NCBI GenBank assembly: GCA_051883695.1
Contig: JBJEUF010000092.1
Coordinates: 1 to 64,000 of the forward strand
Source of the DNA: UBA11524 sp051883695
GTDB taxonomy: Bacteria > Bacillota > Clostridia > Christensenellales > Aristaeellaceae
Length of the DNA stretch: 64,000 bases
Reading direction: 5' to 3'
The first letter of the stretch is position 1. Every line of letters begins with the position of its first letter. Made by a program: the position numbers and the translations under genes. Below the pieces are notes generated by a model. It saw nothing but the letters and a program-made list of their open reading frames with translations, searched no databases and was not told the origin of the DNA. Shown one piece after another: positions 32,143 through 41,591 of the stretch.

Positions 32143-34377
32143 ATGGAGCAGGTGGAGGCGAGCATCCTCGGGACGGTCTACCGGAACGAGGAAAACGGCT
32201 ATTCCGTCGTGACGGCGCGGGAGGGCCGCCGGGAGATCACCGTCGTGGGGACGCTGCCGGAGCTGACGCCGGGGGAACAGGCTGTTTTTACCGGCGAATG
32301 GGTGGAGCATCCCACCTACGGGCGGCAGCTCAAATGCACCGCCTGCACGCTGCAAAAACCGACCACGCGGCTGGGAATCGAGCGCTATCTGGGCAGCGGG
32401 ATGATCAAGGGCGTCGGCCCGAGCACGGCAAAGATGATCGTCGCCCACTTCGGCGAGGAGACCCTGACCATCCTCTCCGAGCATCCCGAGCGTCTGCAGG
32501 AGCTGCCCAAGATGGGCAAAAAGCGCTGGATTCAAATAGCCGAGGCCTACCGGGAGCAGCAGGGCGCGCGGGAGGCGATGGTCTTTCTGCAGTCCTACGG
32601 CATTCCCGCGACGCTGGCAGTCAAAATCAGCAGGCTCTACGGCGACCGCACCCCGACCGTCATCCGCGAGAACCCGTACCGGCTGTGCGAGGATCTGGAC
32701 GGCGTGGGCTTCCTGACGGCGGACCGTATCGGCACAGCGCTGGGCGTTGCGCCGGACAGCGAGGGACGGATCGCGTCGGCGCTCAAATATGTGCTCAAGG
32801 ACATGGCGGTTGCCATGGGGCATGTGTATCTGCCGCGCGGGGAGCTGCTCAGCCGCGCTTCCCAGCTGCTGCGGGTGGAGGAGGGGCTGATCGACCGTCA
32901 GCTGAAGCGGCTCTGCCTGCTGCGGGAGCTGGTGATCGCCGGGGAGCCCGGGGAGGAACGCATCTACCTGCCCGCCTTTGACAGCGCGGAAAGGGAGGTC
33001 GCCACCCGCCTGTGCGAGCTGATGGCGGCGCTGCCCTCCGGCCGGGACGCCGGGGCGGAAGGCGAGATTGACCGCTTTGAGCGCCGCCACGGCATCCGGT
33101 TCAGCGCCCGTCAGCGCGAGGCGATCCTCTCCGCCCTGGGGACGGGCGTGCTGGTCATCACCGGCGGCCCCGGCACGGGCAAAACGACCATCATCAACTG
33201 CATCATCAGCCTGCTGAGCCGCGACGGCGAGGTGATGCTGTGCGCCCCCACCGGCCGCGCCGCCAAGCGCATGAGCGAGGCGACGGGCGTGGAGGCCAAA
33301 ACCATCCACCGCCTGCTGGAATCCGGCGGCGAGGAGGGACAGTTTGGCCGCAATCAGGACAATCCCATCAAGGCGGACTGCGTGATTGTGGACGAGATGT
33401 CCATGGTGGACATGATGCTGATGCGCTCGCTCCTGCGGGCCATCGAGCCGGGAACAAGGCTGATTCTGGTGGGCGATGCGGATCAGCTGCCCTCGGTGGG
33501 CGCGGGCAATGTGCTGGGGGATATCCTGAGCAGCGGCGCGGTGCCGGATTGCCGTCTCACGGACATCTTCCGGCAGGGAGAGACGAGCCGCATCGTCGTC
33601 AACGCCCACCGCATCAATCACGGCGAGATGCCGCTGCTCAACGAAAAGGGCACGGACTTCTTCTTTGAGCGGAAGAACAGCTTCCCGGAGGCAGCGGCGG
33701 CCATCGTCGCGCTGGTGACCCAGCGGCTGCCCAAATTCATGAAGCTCCCGGAGGATCAGCGGACGGCGCAGGCGGTGCGCAGCATACAGGTGCTGGCCCC
33801 GGCCAAGAAGGGCGAATGCGGCGTGATTGCCCTCAATCAGCTGCTGCAGGCCGCGCTGAATCCCCCCGCGCCCGCAAAGCCCTCGCTGCTGTACGGCGAA
33901 ACGGTCTTCCGCCTGGGAGACAAGGTGATGCAGACCCGGAACGATTACCAGATGGAGTGGCGGCGCGAGACCGCGACCGGCTGGGAGGACGGTACGGGGG
34001 TTTTCAACGGCGACGTGGGCTTTGTCACCGATGTCGATCCGGAGGAGCATGCGCTGACCGTGACCTTTGACGAGGAGAAGGCAGCCGTCTACGCCTCCCA
34101 GCAGCTGGAGAACCTGGATCTGGCCTATTGCCTGAGCGTGCACAAGAGCCAGGGCAGCGAGTTTCCGGCGGTGGTGATGCCCGTGGTCGGCGGCCCGAAG
34201 ATGCTCCTGACCCGCAATTTGTTCTATACGGCGCTCACCCGTGCGCGTTCGCTGGTGGTGCTGGTCGGCCGGGAGGACGTGGTGCGCCTGATGGTGGAAA
34301 ACGACCACATTCTCCGGCGCTATACAACGCTGTCCGAGCGCCTGACGCAGGTTGCGGCGCTGATCCCGGATCACTGA
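32143..34377 (+). CDS. recD2: RecD2-type ATP-dependent DNA helicase
   Basis: 744 residues. N-terminal OB and helix-hairpin-helix segment (RYLGSGMIKGVGPSTAKMIV, given here as SGMIKGVGPSTAKMI), then RecD/TraA superfamily 1B motifs: GGPGTGKTT, CAPTGRAAKRM, VDEMSMVD, VGDADQLPSVG, and a C-terminal SH3-like insert ahead of the UvrD-like LSVHKSQGSEFPAV and TRARSLVVLVG. RecD2 is the RecBC-independent 5'-3' helicase of Gram-positive bacteria, involved in replication fork and repair processes. GGAGACGGCGGC precedes the ATG. It heads the group with the PIG-L gene, 17 bp apart. Confidence 0.94.
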   Translation: MEQVEASILGTVYRNEENGYSVVTAREGRREITVVGTLPELTPGEQAVFTGEWVEHPTYGRQLKCTACTLQKPTTRLGIERYLGSGMIKGVGPSTAKMIVAHFGEETLTILSEHPERLQELPKMGKKRWIQIAEAYREQQGAREAMVFLQSYGIPATLAVKISRLYGDRTPTVIRENPYRLCEDLDGVGFLTADRIGTALGVAPDSEGRIASALKYVLKDMAVAMGHVYLPRGELLSRASQLLRVEEGLIDRQLKRLCLLRELVIAGEPGEERIYLPAFDSAEREVATRLCELMAALPSGRDAGAEGEIDRFERRHGIRFSARQREAILSALGTGVLVITGGPGTGKTTIINCIISLLSRDGEVMLCAPTGRAAKRMSEATGVEAKTIHRLLESGGEEGQFGRNQDNPIKADCVIVDEMSMVDMMLMRSLLRAIEPGTRLILVGDADQLPSVGAGNVLGDILSSGAVPDCRLTDIFRQGETSRIVVNAHRINHGEMPLLNEKGTDFFFERKNSFPEAAAAIVALVTQRLPKFMKLPEDQRTAQAVRSIQVLAPAKKGECGVIALNQLLQAALNPPAPAKPSLLYGETVFRLGDKVMQTRNDYQMEWRRETATGWEDGTGVFNGDVGFVTDVDPEEHALTVTFDEEKAAVYASQQLENLDLAYCLSVHKSQGSEFPAVVMPVVGGPKMLLTRNLFYTALTRARSLVVLVGREDVVRLMVENDHILRRYTTLSERLTQVAALIPDH

Positions 34378-34394
34378 GATGGAGGAATCTGACC

Positions 34395-35555
34395 ATGAAA
34401 CGGCTTTGGATGCTGCTGGCGCTGCTTTGCTGCTGCATACCGCTGGCGGCGACGGCGGACACGGCGGAGGATATCACCGCCGAATGCGTGATCAACAACC
34501 GTACCTACAACAGGTTTGCACCGGATGACCTGCGCGACAGGGATTATTACACCTTCTATTCCGGCAGCGCGGTGACGATCGAAGCGCCGGAGGGCAAGAC
34601 CATCGGTGCCCTGGAGCTCAAGTGGCGCACCATCGAGCCGCCTGCGGCAATCATCAAGACCCAGCGGAACGGTCAGTGGGTCGAGGTGCTGCGGGATGGC
34701 CCGAACTACGCCGCGCAGTACATCCTCCTGCCCGAGGCGCTGCAGAATGTGCGCATCACCGCCCAGTCGGGCAAGCTGGAGCTGTGCGAAATCACGGTGC
34801 TGACGCCCGGCGATGCGCCCGCCTACGTACAGGTCTGGCGGGACGCGCCGGAAAAGGTGGACATGATGCTCTTTTCCACCCATCCGGACGATGAGGTGCT
34901 CTGGTTCGGCGGCCTGCTGCCCTATTACGCCGGAGAGCTGAAGAAGGATGTGCTGGTGGTCAACGCGGTGTATGCGCACTATTTCCGCCGTCAGGAGCTG
35001 CTGGCGGCGCTGTGGACCTGCGGTGTGGATATCTACCCGGTGATGCTGGGCTATCCCAATCAGCAGGACAGCGTGAGCGAGGTCATCCGGGAATGGGAGA
35101 ACAAGAAGCGCGAGCCCAAGGACAGGATGGTGGCGCTGATCCGCCAGTACAGGCCGGATGTGGTCGTGCTGCACGATGAGAACGGCGAATACGGCCACAC
35201 GGCGCACATCGCCTTCTCCTGGCTGGGACGTCAGGGCGTGGAGAGAGCCGCCGACCCTGCCGAGCATCCCGAGTCCGCGGCCCAGTGGGGAACCTGGGAC
35301 GTGCCCAAGACGTACCTGCACCTGTACGCGGAAAACCGGCTCCGCATGGACTGGAAGCAGCCTCTGGCGGCCTTTGGCGGCAGAACCGGGCTGGAGGTTG
35401 CGGCGGAGGCCTTCGCCTGCCATGCCTCCCAGCAGGAGCGCTGGCAGCTGAAGGACGGCGGTGAATACGACAACGCGCTGTTCGGGCTGTGGCGCACCCG
35501 CGTCGGGCTGGACGAGGAGAAAAACGACCTGTTTGAGCACATTCCCGTGGAATGA
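34395..35555 (+). CDS. Secreted PIG-L family deacetylase with N-terminal beta domain
   Basis: 386 residues. Signal peptide (1-21, MLLALLCCCIPLAATA), a beta-rich module (about 25-150, discoidin-like by its ITAECVINNRTYNRF start and pattern), then a PIG-L/LmbE deacetylase domain with the zinc motif STHPDDEVLWFG and the late His in GHTAHIAF. PIG-L enzymes remove acetyl groups from GlcNAc-type substrates using zinc. Secreted versions may act on cell-wall or glycan substrates. GGAGGAATCTGACC precedes the start. Confidence 0.88.
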   Translation: MKRLWMLLALLCCCIPLAATADTAEDITAECVINNRTYNRFAPDDLRDRDYYTFYSGSAVTIEAPEGKTIGALELKWRTIEPPAAIIKTQRNGQWVEVLRDGPNYAAQYILLPEALQNVRITAQSGKLELCEITVLTPGDAPAYVQVWRDAPEKVDMMLFSTHPDDEVLWFGGLLPYYAGELKKDVLVVNAVYAHYFRRQELLAALWTCGVDIYPVMLGYPNQQDSVSEVIREWENKKREPKDRMVALIRQYRPDVVVLHDENGEYGHTAHIAFSWLGRQGVERAADPAEHPESAAQWGTWDVPKTYLHLYAENRLRMDWKQPLAAFGGRTGLEVAAEAFACHASQQERWQLKDGGEYDNALFGLWRTRVGLDEEKNDLFEHIPVE

Positions 35556-35626
35556 CGCGCCCGGTGCGTGCGCAGAATACACTCGGGAGCGCCCTGGCTT
35601 TTTCGCGTTTTTTCGGGCGAAAACCG

Positions 35627-35655
35627 TTGACAAGGCGGGGGACAGCCTGTATGAT
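35627..35655 (+). promoter_or_regulatory. Promoter of the aspartate kinase gene
   Basis: A perfect TTGACA (35627-35632) and TATGAT (35650-35655), 17-bp spacer. Confidence 0.75.
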
Positions 35656-35703
35656 GGAAAACGGTTTCGCTTTATGACTGTGGATAGATGGAGGAGTTCC
35701 ATT

Positions 35704-37020
35704 ATGAAGAAGATCGTCACCAAGTTCGGCGGCAGCTCCCTGGCGGACGCCGGGCAGTTCGCCAAGGTCCGGGATATCCTGCTGATGGACGAGGCGCGCC
35801 GGTACGTCGTGCCCTCCGCGCCGGGCCGCCGCCACAAGACCGATGACAAGGTCACCGACCTGCTCTACAAGTGTCACCGTCAGGCGGAGAACGGCGAGGA
35901 CTATCAGGAGACCTTCGACCTGATCGCCGCCCGGTACATGGACATTGCCGAGGAGCTGAAGCTGACGGTGGATCTGGGCGCGGCGCTGGATGAGGTGAAC
36001 GAAAGGATCGGCGCGGGGGCGAACGCGGATTACTGCGCTTCCCGCGGCGAGTACCTGAACGGACTGCTGCTGGCGGATTATCTGGGCTGGCGCTTTCTGG
36101 ACTCGGCGGCGGTCATCAAGTTTGACGACAGGGGCAACCTGGACGCGGAGCTGACCAACCGGCTGATGTCCGAGGCGCTGGCGGACGGTGTGCCCACGGT
36201 GGTGCCCGGCTTCTTCGGCAGCTATATGGACGGCACGGTGCATACCTTCTCCCGCGGCGGCTCCGACATCACCGGCGCGATTGTGGCCCGGGCGGTCAAC
36301 GCGAGCGTGTATGAGAACTGGACGGACGTGTCCGGCTTCCTGATGGCGGATCCGCGCATCGTCGAGGATCCCCGTGAAATCGGCATGATTACCTACAAGG
36401 AGCTGCGGGAGCTGAGCTACATGGGCGCCTCCGTCCTGCATGAGGACGCGATGTTCCCCGTGCACAGGGCGGGCATCCCCACCAACATCCGCAACACCAA
36501 CGATCCGTCCCATCCCGGCACGATCATCAGCCTGGATGCGCCCTTTGACGCGGCGCATCCCTCCATCACCGGTATCGCGGGCCGCAAGGGCTTCTCGGTC
36601 GTGAGCATCGAAAAGGCGATGATGAACAACGAGCTGGGCTTCGGCCGCAAGGTGCTGGCTGCCTTCGAGGATCACGGCGTATCCTTTGAGCACCTGCCAA
36701 CGGGCATTGATACGATGTGCGTGGTCGTTTCCGGCGAGGCGCTGGAGCCCGTACGGGATCAGGTGCTGGCGCAGATCGTCGCCACCACCAACCCCGATAC
36801 CATCACCGTGTACGATTACATGTCCATCATCGCCACCGTCGGACGCGGCATGGTGCGCAACTGCGGCACGGCCGCGCGGCTGTTCAGCGCGATGAGCAAG
36901 GCCGGCATCAACGTCCGCATGATCGATCAGGGCTCCAGCGAGCTGTCCATCATCGTCGGCGTGGACGACGCGGATTACGAGGCTACCATCCGGGCGATCT
37001 ACAATGCCTTCGTCCGGTAA
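35704..37020 (+). CDS. Aspartate kinase
   Basis: 438 residues. Amino-acid kinase domain with VTKFGGSSLADAGQF, SRGGSDITGAIVARAV and YENWTDVSGFLMADPRIV, then two C-terminal ACT domains (GFSVVSIEKAMM and NVRMIDQGSSELSIIVGVD) for feedback control. It makes aspartyl phosphate at the head of the lysine, threonine and methionine pathways. The nucleotide loop reads VPSAPGRR where VVSAPGKR is typical, a mild variation. Single gene with its own promoter; no lysine riboswitch was seen in the 48 bases after it. Confidence 0.94.
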   Translation: MKKIVTKFGGSSLADAGQFAKVRDILLMDEARRYVVPSAPGRRHKTDDKVTDLLYKCHRQAENGEDYQETFDLIAARYMDIAEELKLTVDLGAALDEVNERIGAGANADYCASRGEYLNGLLLADYLGWRFLDSAAVIKFDDRGNLDAELTNRLMSEALADGVPTVVPGFFGSYMDGTVHTFSRGGSDITGAIVARAVNASVYENWTDVSGFLMADPRIVEDPREIGMITYKELRELSYMGASVLHEDAMFPVHRAGIPTNIRNTNDPSHPGTIISLDAPFDAAHPSITGIAGRKGFSVVSIEKAMMNNELGFGRKVLAAFEDHGVSFEHLPTGIDTMCVVVSGEALEPVRDQVLAQIVATTNPDTITVYDYMSIIATVGRGMVRNCGTAARLFSAMSKAGINVRMIDQGSSELSIIVGVDDADYEATIRAIYNAFVR

Positions 37021-37103
37021 ATCGCATAGGACACAGGCGGGGCGTCGGCATCACGGCGCTCCGTTTTCCCCGTTCATGCGGGATGGATACGGGAGTGATT
37101 TGC

Positions 37104-37871
37104 ATGGAACTGACCTGGCAGATGTACCTGATTGTCTGCCCGCTGGTATTTCTGGCGGGCCTCATTGACGCCATTGCCGGCGGCGGCGGACTGATTTCTC
37201 TGCCGGCGTACTACATGGCGGGCCTGTCCCCCGCGCTGGCGGCGGGGACGAACAAGCTCTCCGCGGGGCTGGGCACGCTGTCCTCCTCCACACGCTTTGT
37301 CCGCGGGAGAAAGGTGGACTGGCGCGTGGGCCTCATCGCGGCGGCGGGCGCGACCCCGAGCAGCTGGCTGGGTTCGTTGGTGCTGCAGTGCATTCCGGAG
37401 GATACGGTGCGGATGATGATGATCGCCGCGATTCCGCTGGTGGCCTGCGTGGTGCTGCGCCGCCGGGACAGCCTGAACGCGCAATCGTTGGTACCTGTGC
37501 GCTGGAGGGCGCCTGCTATTCTTGTGATGGGCATTGTTATCGGGTTCTATGATGGGATGGTTGGCCCCGGCACGGGCACGTTCCTGATCCTGTGCTTCAC
37601 GATGCTCCTGGGGATGGAGGCGGTCATGGCCAGCGGCACGGCGAAGATTGTGAATTTGGCGAGCAATATCGCCTCTTTCGCGTCCCTGGCGCTGTCGGGC
37701 AATGTGCTGCTCGGCCTGGGGCTGCCGGCGGCGGTGTGCGGCATGGCGGGCAACTGGCTGGGCGCGTCCCTGACGATCCGGCGCGGCACGGGCTTCATCC
37801 GCGGCGTGCTGCTGGTCGTGCTGGCGCTGCTGCTGATCAGGATGGTATACGATCTGCTCGCGGGCGCATGA
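37104..37871 (+). CDS. TauE/SafE-family membrane permease
   Basis: 255 residues with about eight membrane segments and the family motif GLIDAIAGGGGLISLPAY, mirrored in the second half by GFYDGMVGPGTGTFLIL. The internal duplication is typical of TauE/SafE sulfite or organosulfonate exporters. Substrate unknown. The ATG at 37104 follows GGGAG; a weaker ATG lies at 37083. Confidence 0.88.
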   Translation: MELTWQMYLIVCPLVFLAGLIDAIAGGGGLISLPAYYMAGLSPALAAGTNKLSAGLGTLSSSTRFVRGRKVDWRVGLIAAAGATPSSWLGSLVLQCIPEDTVRMMMIAAIPLVACVVLRRRDSLNAQSLVPVRWRAPAILVMGIVIGFYDGMVGPGTGTFLILCFTMLLGMEAVMASGTAKIVNLASNIASFASLALSGNVLLGLGLPAAVCGMAGNWLGASLTIRRGTGFIRGVLLVVLALLLIRMVYDLLAGA

Positions 37872-37941
37872 CGCGCTTGCCAAACGCCCCTGTTCTGTGG
37901 TATGATAGGATGTAAACATATATCATGGGAGGGGATTGTGC

Positions 37942-38346
37942 ATGAGGAAGCCTGAAATCAGCCTGCGCGTTCCGGCGAAACGGGAGTATGCCCTGGTGCT
38001 GCGCCTTGCGCTGGGCGGCGTGGCTATCCTGAAGGATCTGGACGCCGGTGCGCTGGATGACCTGCGCAGTGCCTCCGATGAGGTGTGCGATTGCCTGCTG
38101 CATCAGGCGCGGGAAGCGGAATGGCTGGAGCTGAGCGTCTACGACGAAGGTGAAAGGCTGACGGTGAGCATCGCCGCCGCGCTGATGGAGGAGCCGGTGA
38201 GCCGGGCGGATTGCGCGGATGAAACGGAGATATCCCGCGCGGTGCTGGAGACGCTGGTGCCTGTGGTGCGGATGTATGAGGAGCCCTGCGGGTGCGTGGG
38301 CCGGATTGACCTGACGCTGCCCAAGGCGGTCTTTGTGGGGGCGTGA
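37942..38346 (+). CDS. RsbW/SpoIIAB-like anti-sigma factor with a degenerate ATP site
   Basis: 134 residues in the layout of anti-sigma kinases: RVPAKREYALVLRLALGGVA at the start and a helix ending in SDEVCDCLLHQA where RsbW has EACTNAVQHA. The N-box Asn that binds Mg-ATP is replaced by Cys and the DxGxG loop is reduced to DEGE. It probably still binds the sigma factor encoded 3 bp downstream, but kinase activity is doubtful. GGGAGGGG precedes the ATG at 37942. No anti-anti-sigma (RsbV/SpoIIAA) gene is next to it. Confidence 0.75.
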   Translation: MRKPEISLRVPAKREYALVLRLALGGVAILKDLDAGALDDLRSASDEVCDCLLHQAREAEWLELSVYDEGERLTVSIAAALMEEPVSRADCADETEISRAVLETLVPVVRMYEEPCGCVGRIDLTLPKAVFVGA

Positions 38347-38349
38347 CGT

Positions 38350-39099
38350 ATGGACGACGCGCGTCTGACCCGGCTATTGACCGAATATGCCCAAACGCGC
38401 GACCGCGAGGTGCTGTCCCGGCTGGTGGAGGGGTATCTGCCGCTGTGCAGGGCCATCGCGCGGCGCTTTCGCGGGCAGGGCGTGGAGCAGGAGGATCTGG
38501 AGCAGGTGGCTGCGCTGGCGCTGATGAAGGCGCTGGACCGGTTTGAGCCGGAGCGGGGCTTCCGCTTCACCACCTTTGCCACGCCGACCATCGTGGGCGA
38601 GGTGCGCAATTATATCAGGGACAAGGGCAGCGCGATCCGCGTCAGCCGGGATACCCGCGCCCGGCTGTACCAGCTGCGCCGGGTAAGCGAGCAGCTGACG
38701 CAGCGGCTGCAGCGCGAACCCTCCCTGAAGGAGATTGCGCAGGAAATGCAGATCACGCCCGACGAGCTGCTGGCGCTGCTGGATGCGCGCGATGCATCCG
38801 AAACCGTGTCGATGGACGCGGTGCTTGGCTCCGATGAGGATGCGCAGCGGCTGGAGGAGAAGCTGGGCGTGAGCGAAAACGGCTATGAAACCGTGGAGCA
38901 GAAGCAGTGGATCGACTGGATTTTCCAACAGGTGACGCCGCAGGAGCGGCTGCTGCTGGAAAAGCGGTATATCGAGCGCCTTGGTCAGCGGGACACGGCT
39001 GCCGCCATGGGCGTGAGCCAGATGCAGGTCAGCCGCATGGAGCGCCGGCTCCTCAGCCGGCTCAGGAACATGACGGAGCAGTGGCAGAGCGTGCAGTAG
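38350..39099 (+). CDS. SigB/SigF-type RNA polymerase sigma factor
   Basis: 249 residues with sigma regions 2 (RRFRGQGVEQEDLEQVA, FATPTIVGEVRNYIRD), 3 (RDTRARLYQLRRVSEQL, PSLKEIAQEM) and 4 (TPQERLLLEKRYIERLGQRDTAAAM, SQMQVSRMERRLLSRLR). This is the general-stress/sporulation branch (SigB, SigF, SigG). The direct coupling to an RsbW-like gene supports a partner-switch-controlled sigma factor. Which of the three it corresponds to cannot be settled from sequence reading; the absence of spoIIAA argues against the canonical SigF operon. Confidence 0.88.
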   Translation: MDDARLTRLLTEYAQTRDREVLSRLVEGYLPLCRAIARRFRGQGVEQEDLEQVAALALMKALDRFEPERGFRFTTFATPTIVGEVRNYIRDKGSAIRVSRDTRARLYQLRRVSEQLTQRLQREPSLKEIAQEMQITPDELLALLDARDASETVSMDAVLGSDEDAQRLEEKLGVSENGYETVEQKQWIDWIFQQVTPQERLLLEKRYIERLGQRDTAAAMGVSQMQVSRMERRLLSRLRNMTEQWQSVQ

Positions 39100-39149
39100 G
39101 ACGCTCCCGGGAGGTTTCGCTCCCGACCCAGGCATGAAGGGGAGTTCAG

Positions 39150-40808
39150 ATGGATAACGAGTACAACCAGCCGGGCGGCGGCTATCCGCCGCAATCTCCG
39201 GCCGGACAGCAGAATACAGGCTTCGGGAATCCGGCAGACCCCTATGGTGTGCCGCAGCAGGGGTATGCGAATCCTGCCGATCCCTATGCGATACCGCAGC
39301 AGGGGTATGCGAATCCTGCCGATCCCTACGGTGCGCCGCAGGGATACCGCAACGCCGCGGAGAGCTATGGCACAACGGCGCAGTATGCGGATATGAACAC
39401 GGGCTACGGCGCGCCGCAGGGGAATCAGAACCCGTATGCGGCCAATGACGCGTATCAGCAGCCCTATGCGGATCCCGGCGTCTATCAGCAGCCATACGCC
39501 GATCCCGGTGCCTATCAGCCGCCCTATTCCGACGACGGCTATCAGCACCTGTTCAATCAGGAGATGCCGCCGCAGCCGCCGTCCGGCTTCCCGCCCCAGC
39601 AGCTCAAGCCGGAAAAGCGCCGCCTGACGAGGTCGGACATCGCGCTGATCGTGGTGGCGCTGGCAGCGGTGCTGGGCTTCGCGGTGTGGTACCTCTATTC
39701 GACCTATGCGCCGGAGGTGGCAAAATATGGCGTGATCGCCTCAGGGGCGCTGTCTGCCAACCATGCGGGCAACTGCCTGATTGTCCGCAACGAGGTGCCC
39801 TATGACGCGGAGGGCGTGACCTCCATTTCCTATCAGGCGAAGGAGGGCAGCCGCGTTGTCCGCAACGACAGCGTGTGCAAGGTGTATTCCACCGGCTACA
39901 GCACCTCTGCGGTCACGCAGCTGCAGCAGTACCGCGAGGAGATACGCGATTATCAGGAGAAGCTGATCGAGGAGAGCACCACCTATGACGGCAAGCTGAT
40001 CCGCCTGAACACCGAGGTGATGAGCCTGGTGACCCAGGTGCGGGAGCTGATCGCCGGCGGACAGGGCTCCCTGACCAATCTGGAGGAGCAGCTGACGGCC
40101 AAGGTTGAGGAGCGCCAGCAGTATCTGGATCAGAAGTACGCCTCCGACCAGCGCTTCTCCCGGATGCAGGACGATGAGCGCACCCAGACCCAGCGCATCG
40201 ACTCCTGGACGAAGCCCTACACGGCCACGACGGAGGGCCTGGTCAGCTTTTATTCCGACGGGTATGAGTACAGCGTCAACGCCAATACCTATGCCGGCTT
40301 CGAGCCCGGCGAGGTGCGGGCGATGATCGGCGGCAAAAAGCCCGAGCAGACCACGCTGCAAAAGAGCAAGACGACCATCTACCGCCTTGTCAAGGACGAC
40401 GGATGGTATGTGCTGTTCCTCTCCAACGATACAGACTGGAATCCGGTCAACGGCGAAAGGTATGAGCTGCGGCTGGAGCGGTTCGAGAATACGACGGTCA
40501 CCGCGGAGGTGGTCAGCTTCACCCGCTCCGGCGGCGAGCTGCTGGTTCGATTGCGGGTCACGGACTCCGTGGAGCCGGTGATGTACATGCGCACCTGTGA
40601 GGCGGTGCTGGGCGAGAGCATGTCCACGCTGATGGTGAACGAGCGCGCCATCTATGTGCAGGACGGCATGACCTGTGTGGTCGTCGTGGAGGGCTCAACG
40701 GAGTCCTTTATTCCCGTGAACGTGATCCACTACAAGGATGGCTATGCCTATTTCCAGGCCATCCAGCAGGGGCTCCTGTTCGAGGAGATGACGGTGCGCC
40801 TGTTCTGA
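39150..40808 (+). CDS. HlyD-like membrane-fusion protein with repetitive cytoplasmic N-terminus
   Basis: 552 residues. The first 150 residues are low-complexity, with three 14-residue units of the NPADPY(G/A)xPQQGYA type and three PYADPG(V/A)Y units. One membrane helix at about 165-185 follows (IALIVVALAAVLGFAVWYLY). The outside part has a lipoyl-like segment (EGSRVVRNDSVCKVYS), coiled-coil helices (EIRDYQEKLIEE to EERQQYLDQ) and a beta-barrel end. HlyD-like genes next to yggS and sepF are common in Clostridia; their role is unproven. No partner ABC transporter is near. Confidence 0.8.
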   Translation: MDNEYNQPGGGYPPQSPAGQQNTGFGNPADPYGVPQQGYANPADPYAIPQQGYANPADPYGAPQGYRNAAESYGTTAQYADMNTGYGAPQGNQNPYAANDAYQQPYADPGVYQQPYADPGAYQPPYSDDGYQHLFNQEMPPQPPSGFPPQQLKPEKRRLTRSDIALIVVALAAVLGFAVWYLYSTYAPEVAKYGVIASGALSANHAGNCLIVRNEVPYDAEGVTSISYQAKEGSRVVRNDSVCKVYSTGYSTSAVTQLQQYREEIRDYQEKLIEESTTYDGKLIRLNTEVMSLVTQVRELIAGGQGSLTNLEEQLTAKVEERQQYLDQKYASDQRFSRMQDDERTQTQRIDSWTKPYTATTEGLVSFYSDGYEYSVNANTYAGFEPGEVRAMIGGKKPEQTTLQKSKTTIYRLVKDDGWYVLFLSNDTDWNPVNGERYELRLERFENTTVTAEVVSFTRSGGELLVRLRVTDSVEPVMYMRTCEAVLGESMSTLMVNERAIYVQDGMTCVVVVEGSTESFIPVNVIHYKDGYAYFQAIQQGLLFEEMTVRLF

Positions 40809-40852
40809 CGCGCCGCATTTCCGGGCAGCCCCCGGAGGAGGAGAAGAACATC

Positions 40853-41548
40853 ATGCAGGAGGATCTGATCCGGGAGCGCCTGGCCCGCATCCGCACGGTG
40901 CTGGACACCGCATCGGAGGGACGGTATGCGCCGCCCAGGCTCATCGCCGTCACCAAGACCCATCCGGCGCAGGAGATTCTGCCGCTTGAGCAGATGGGCA
41001 TCACGGATGTGGGCGAGAACCGGGTGCAGGAAATTGTGGAAAAGCTGCCTGTGATCGGGGAAAAGTTTCGGATTCACCTGATCGGGCGGTTGCAAACCAA
41101 CAAGGTTAAGTATATAATAGATCAGGTGTGTATGATCCAGTCGGTGGATCGGCTGTCCCTGGCGCGGGAGATTGACCGTCAGGCGGAAAAGCATGGCATT
41201 GCGGTGCCGGTGCTGCTGCAGGTGTCGCCGGCCGGGGAGGAGCAGAAGGGCGGTATGCCTCCGGAGGAGGTCCGGCCCTTTCTGGAGGAGGTCCGTCATA
41301 TGCCCAGGCTGTCCGTGCGCGGCCTGATGGCGGTGATGCCCAACACGCCGGATCGGGAATACCTGTCCGGGCTGTTTGCCGGGATGCGTACGCTCTTTGA
41401 GCAGCTGCGCGGGGAGGCGCCGCAGGGCGTCGCGATGGAGGAGCTTTCCATGGGCATGTCCGGCGATTATGCGCTGGCGGCCCGGCACGGCGCGACCATG
41501 GTGCGCATCGGCAGCGCGCTGCTGGGCGCGAGAGATTCTATGAAGTGA
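40853..41548 (+). CDS. yggS: YggS/YlmE-family PLP-binding protein
   Basis: 231 residues. PLP lysine in LIAVTKTHP; other conserved segments are GENRVQEI, FRIHLIGRLQTNKVKY, MSMGMSGDYALA near the C-terminus and GSALLGAR. These proteins bind PLP without known catalysis and buffer vitamin B6 and amino-acid pools. First of the ylmE-sepF-ylmG-ylmH-divIVA series. Confidence 0.94.
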   Translation: MQEDLIRERLARIRTVLDTASEGRYAPPRLIAVTKTHPAQEILPLEQMGITDVGENRVQEIVEKLPVIGEKFRIHLIGRLQTNKVKYIIDQVCMIQSVDRLSLAREIDRQAEKHGIAVPVLLQVSPAGEEQKGGMPPEEVRPFLEEVRHMPRLSVRGLMAVMPNTPDREYLSGLFAGMRTLFEQLRGEAPQGVAMEELSMGMSGDYALAARHGATMVRIGSALLGARDSMK

Positions 41549-41591
41549 CCTTTGCAGACAGGAGCAGGCGGCTCCGGAAGGATGGAGATAC

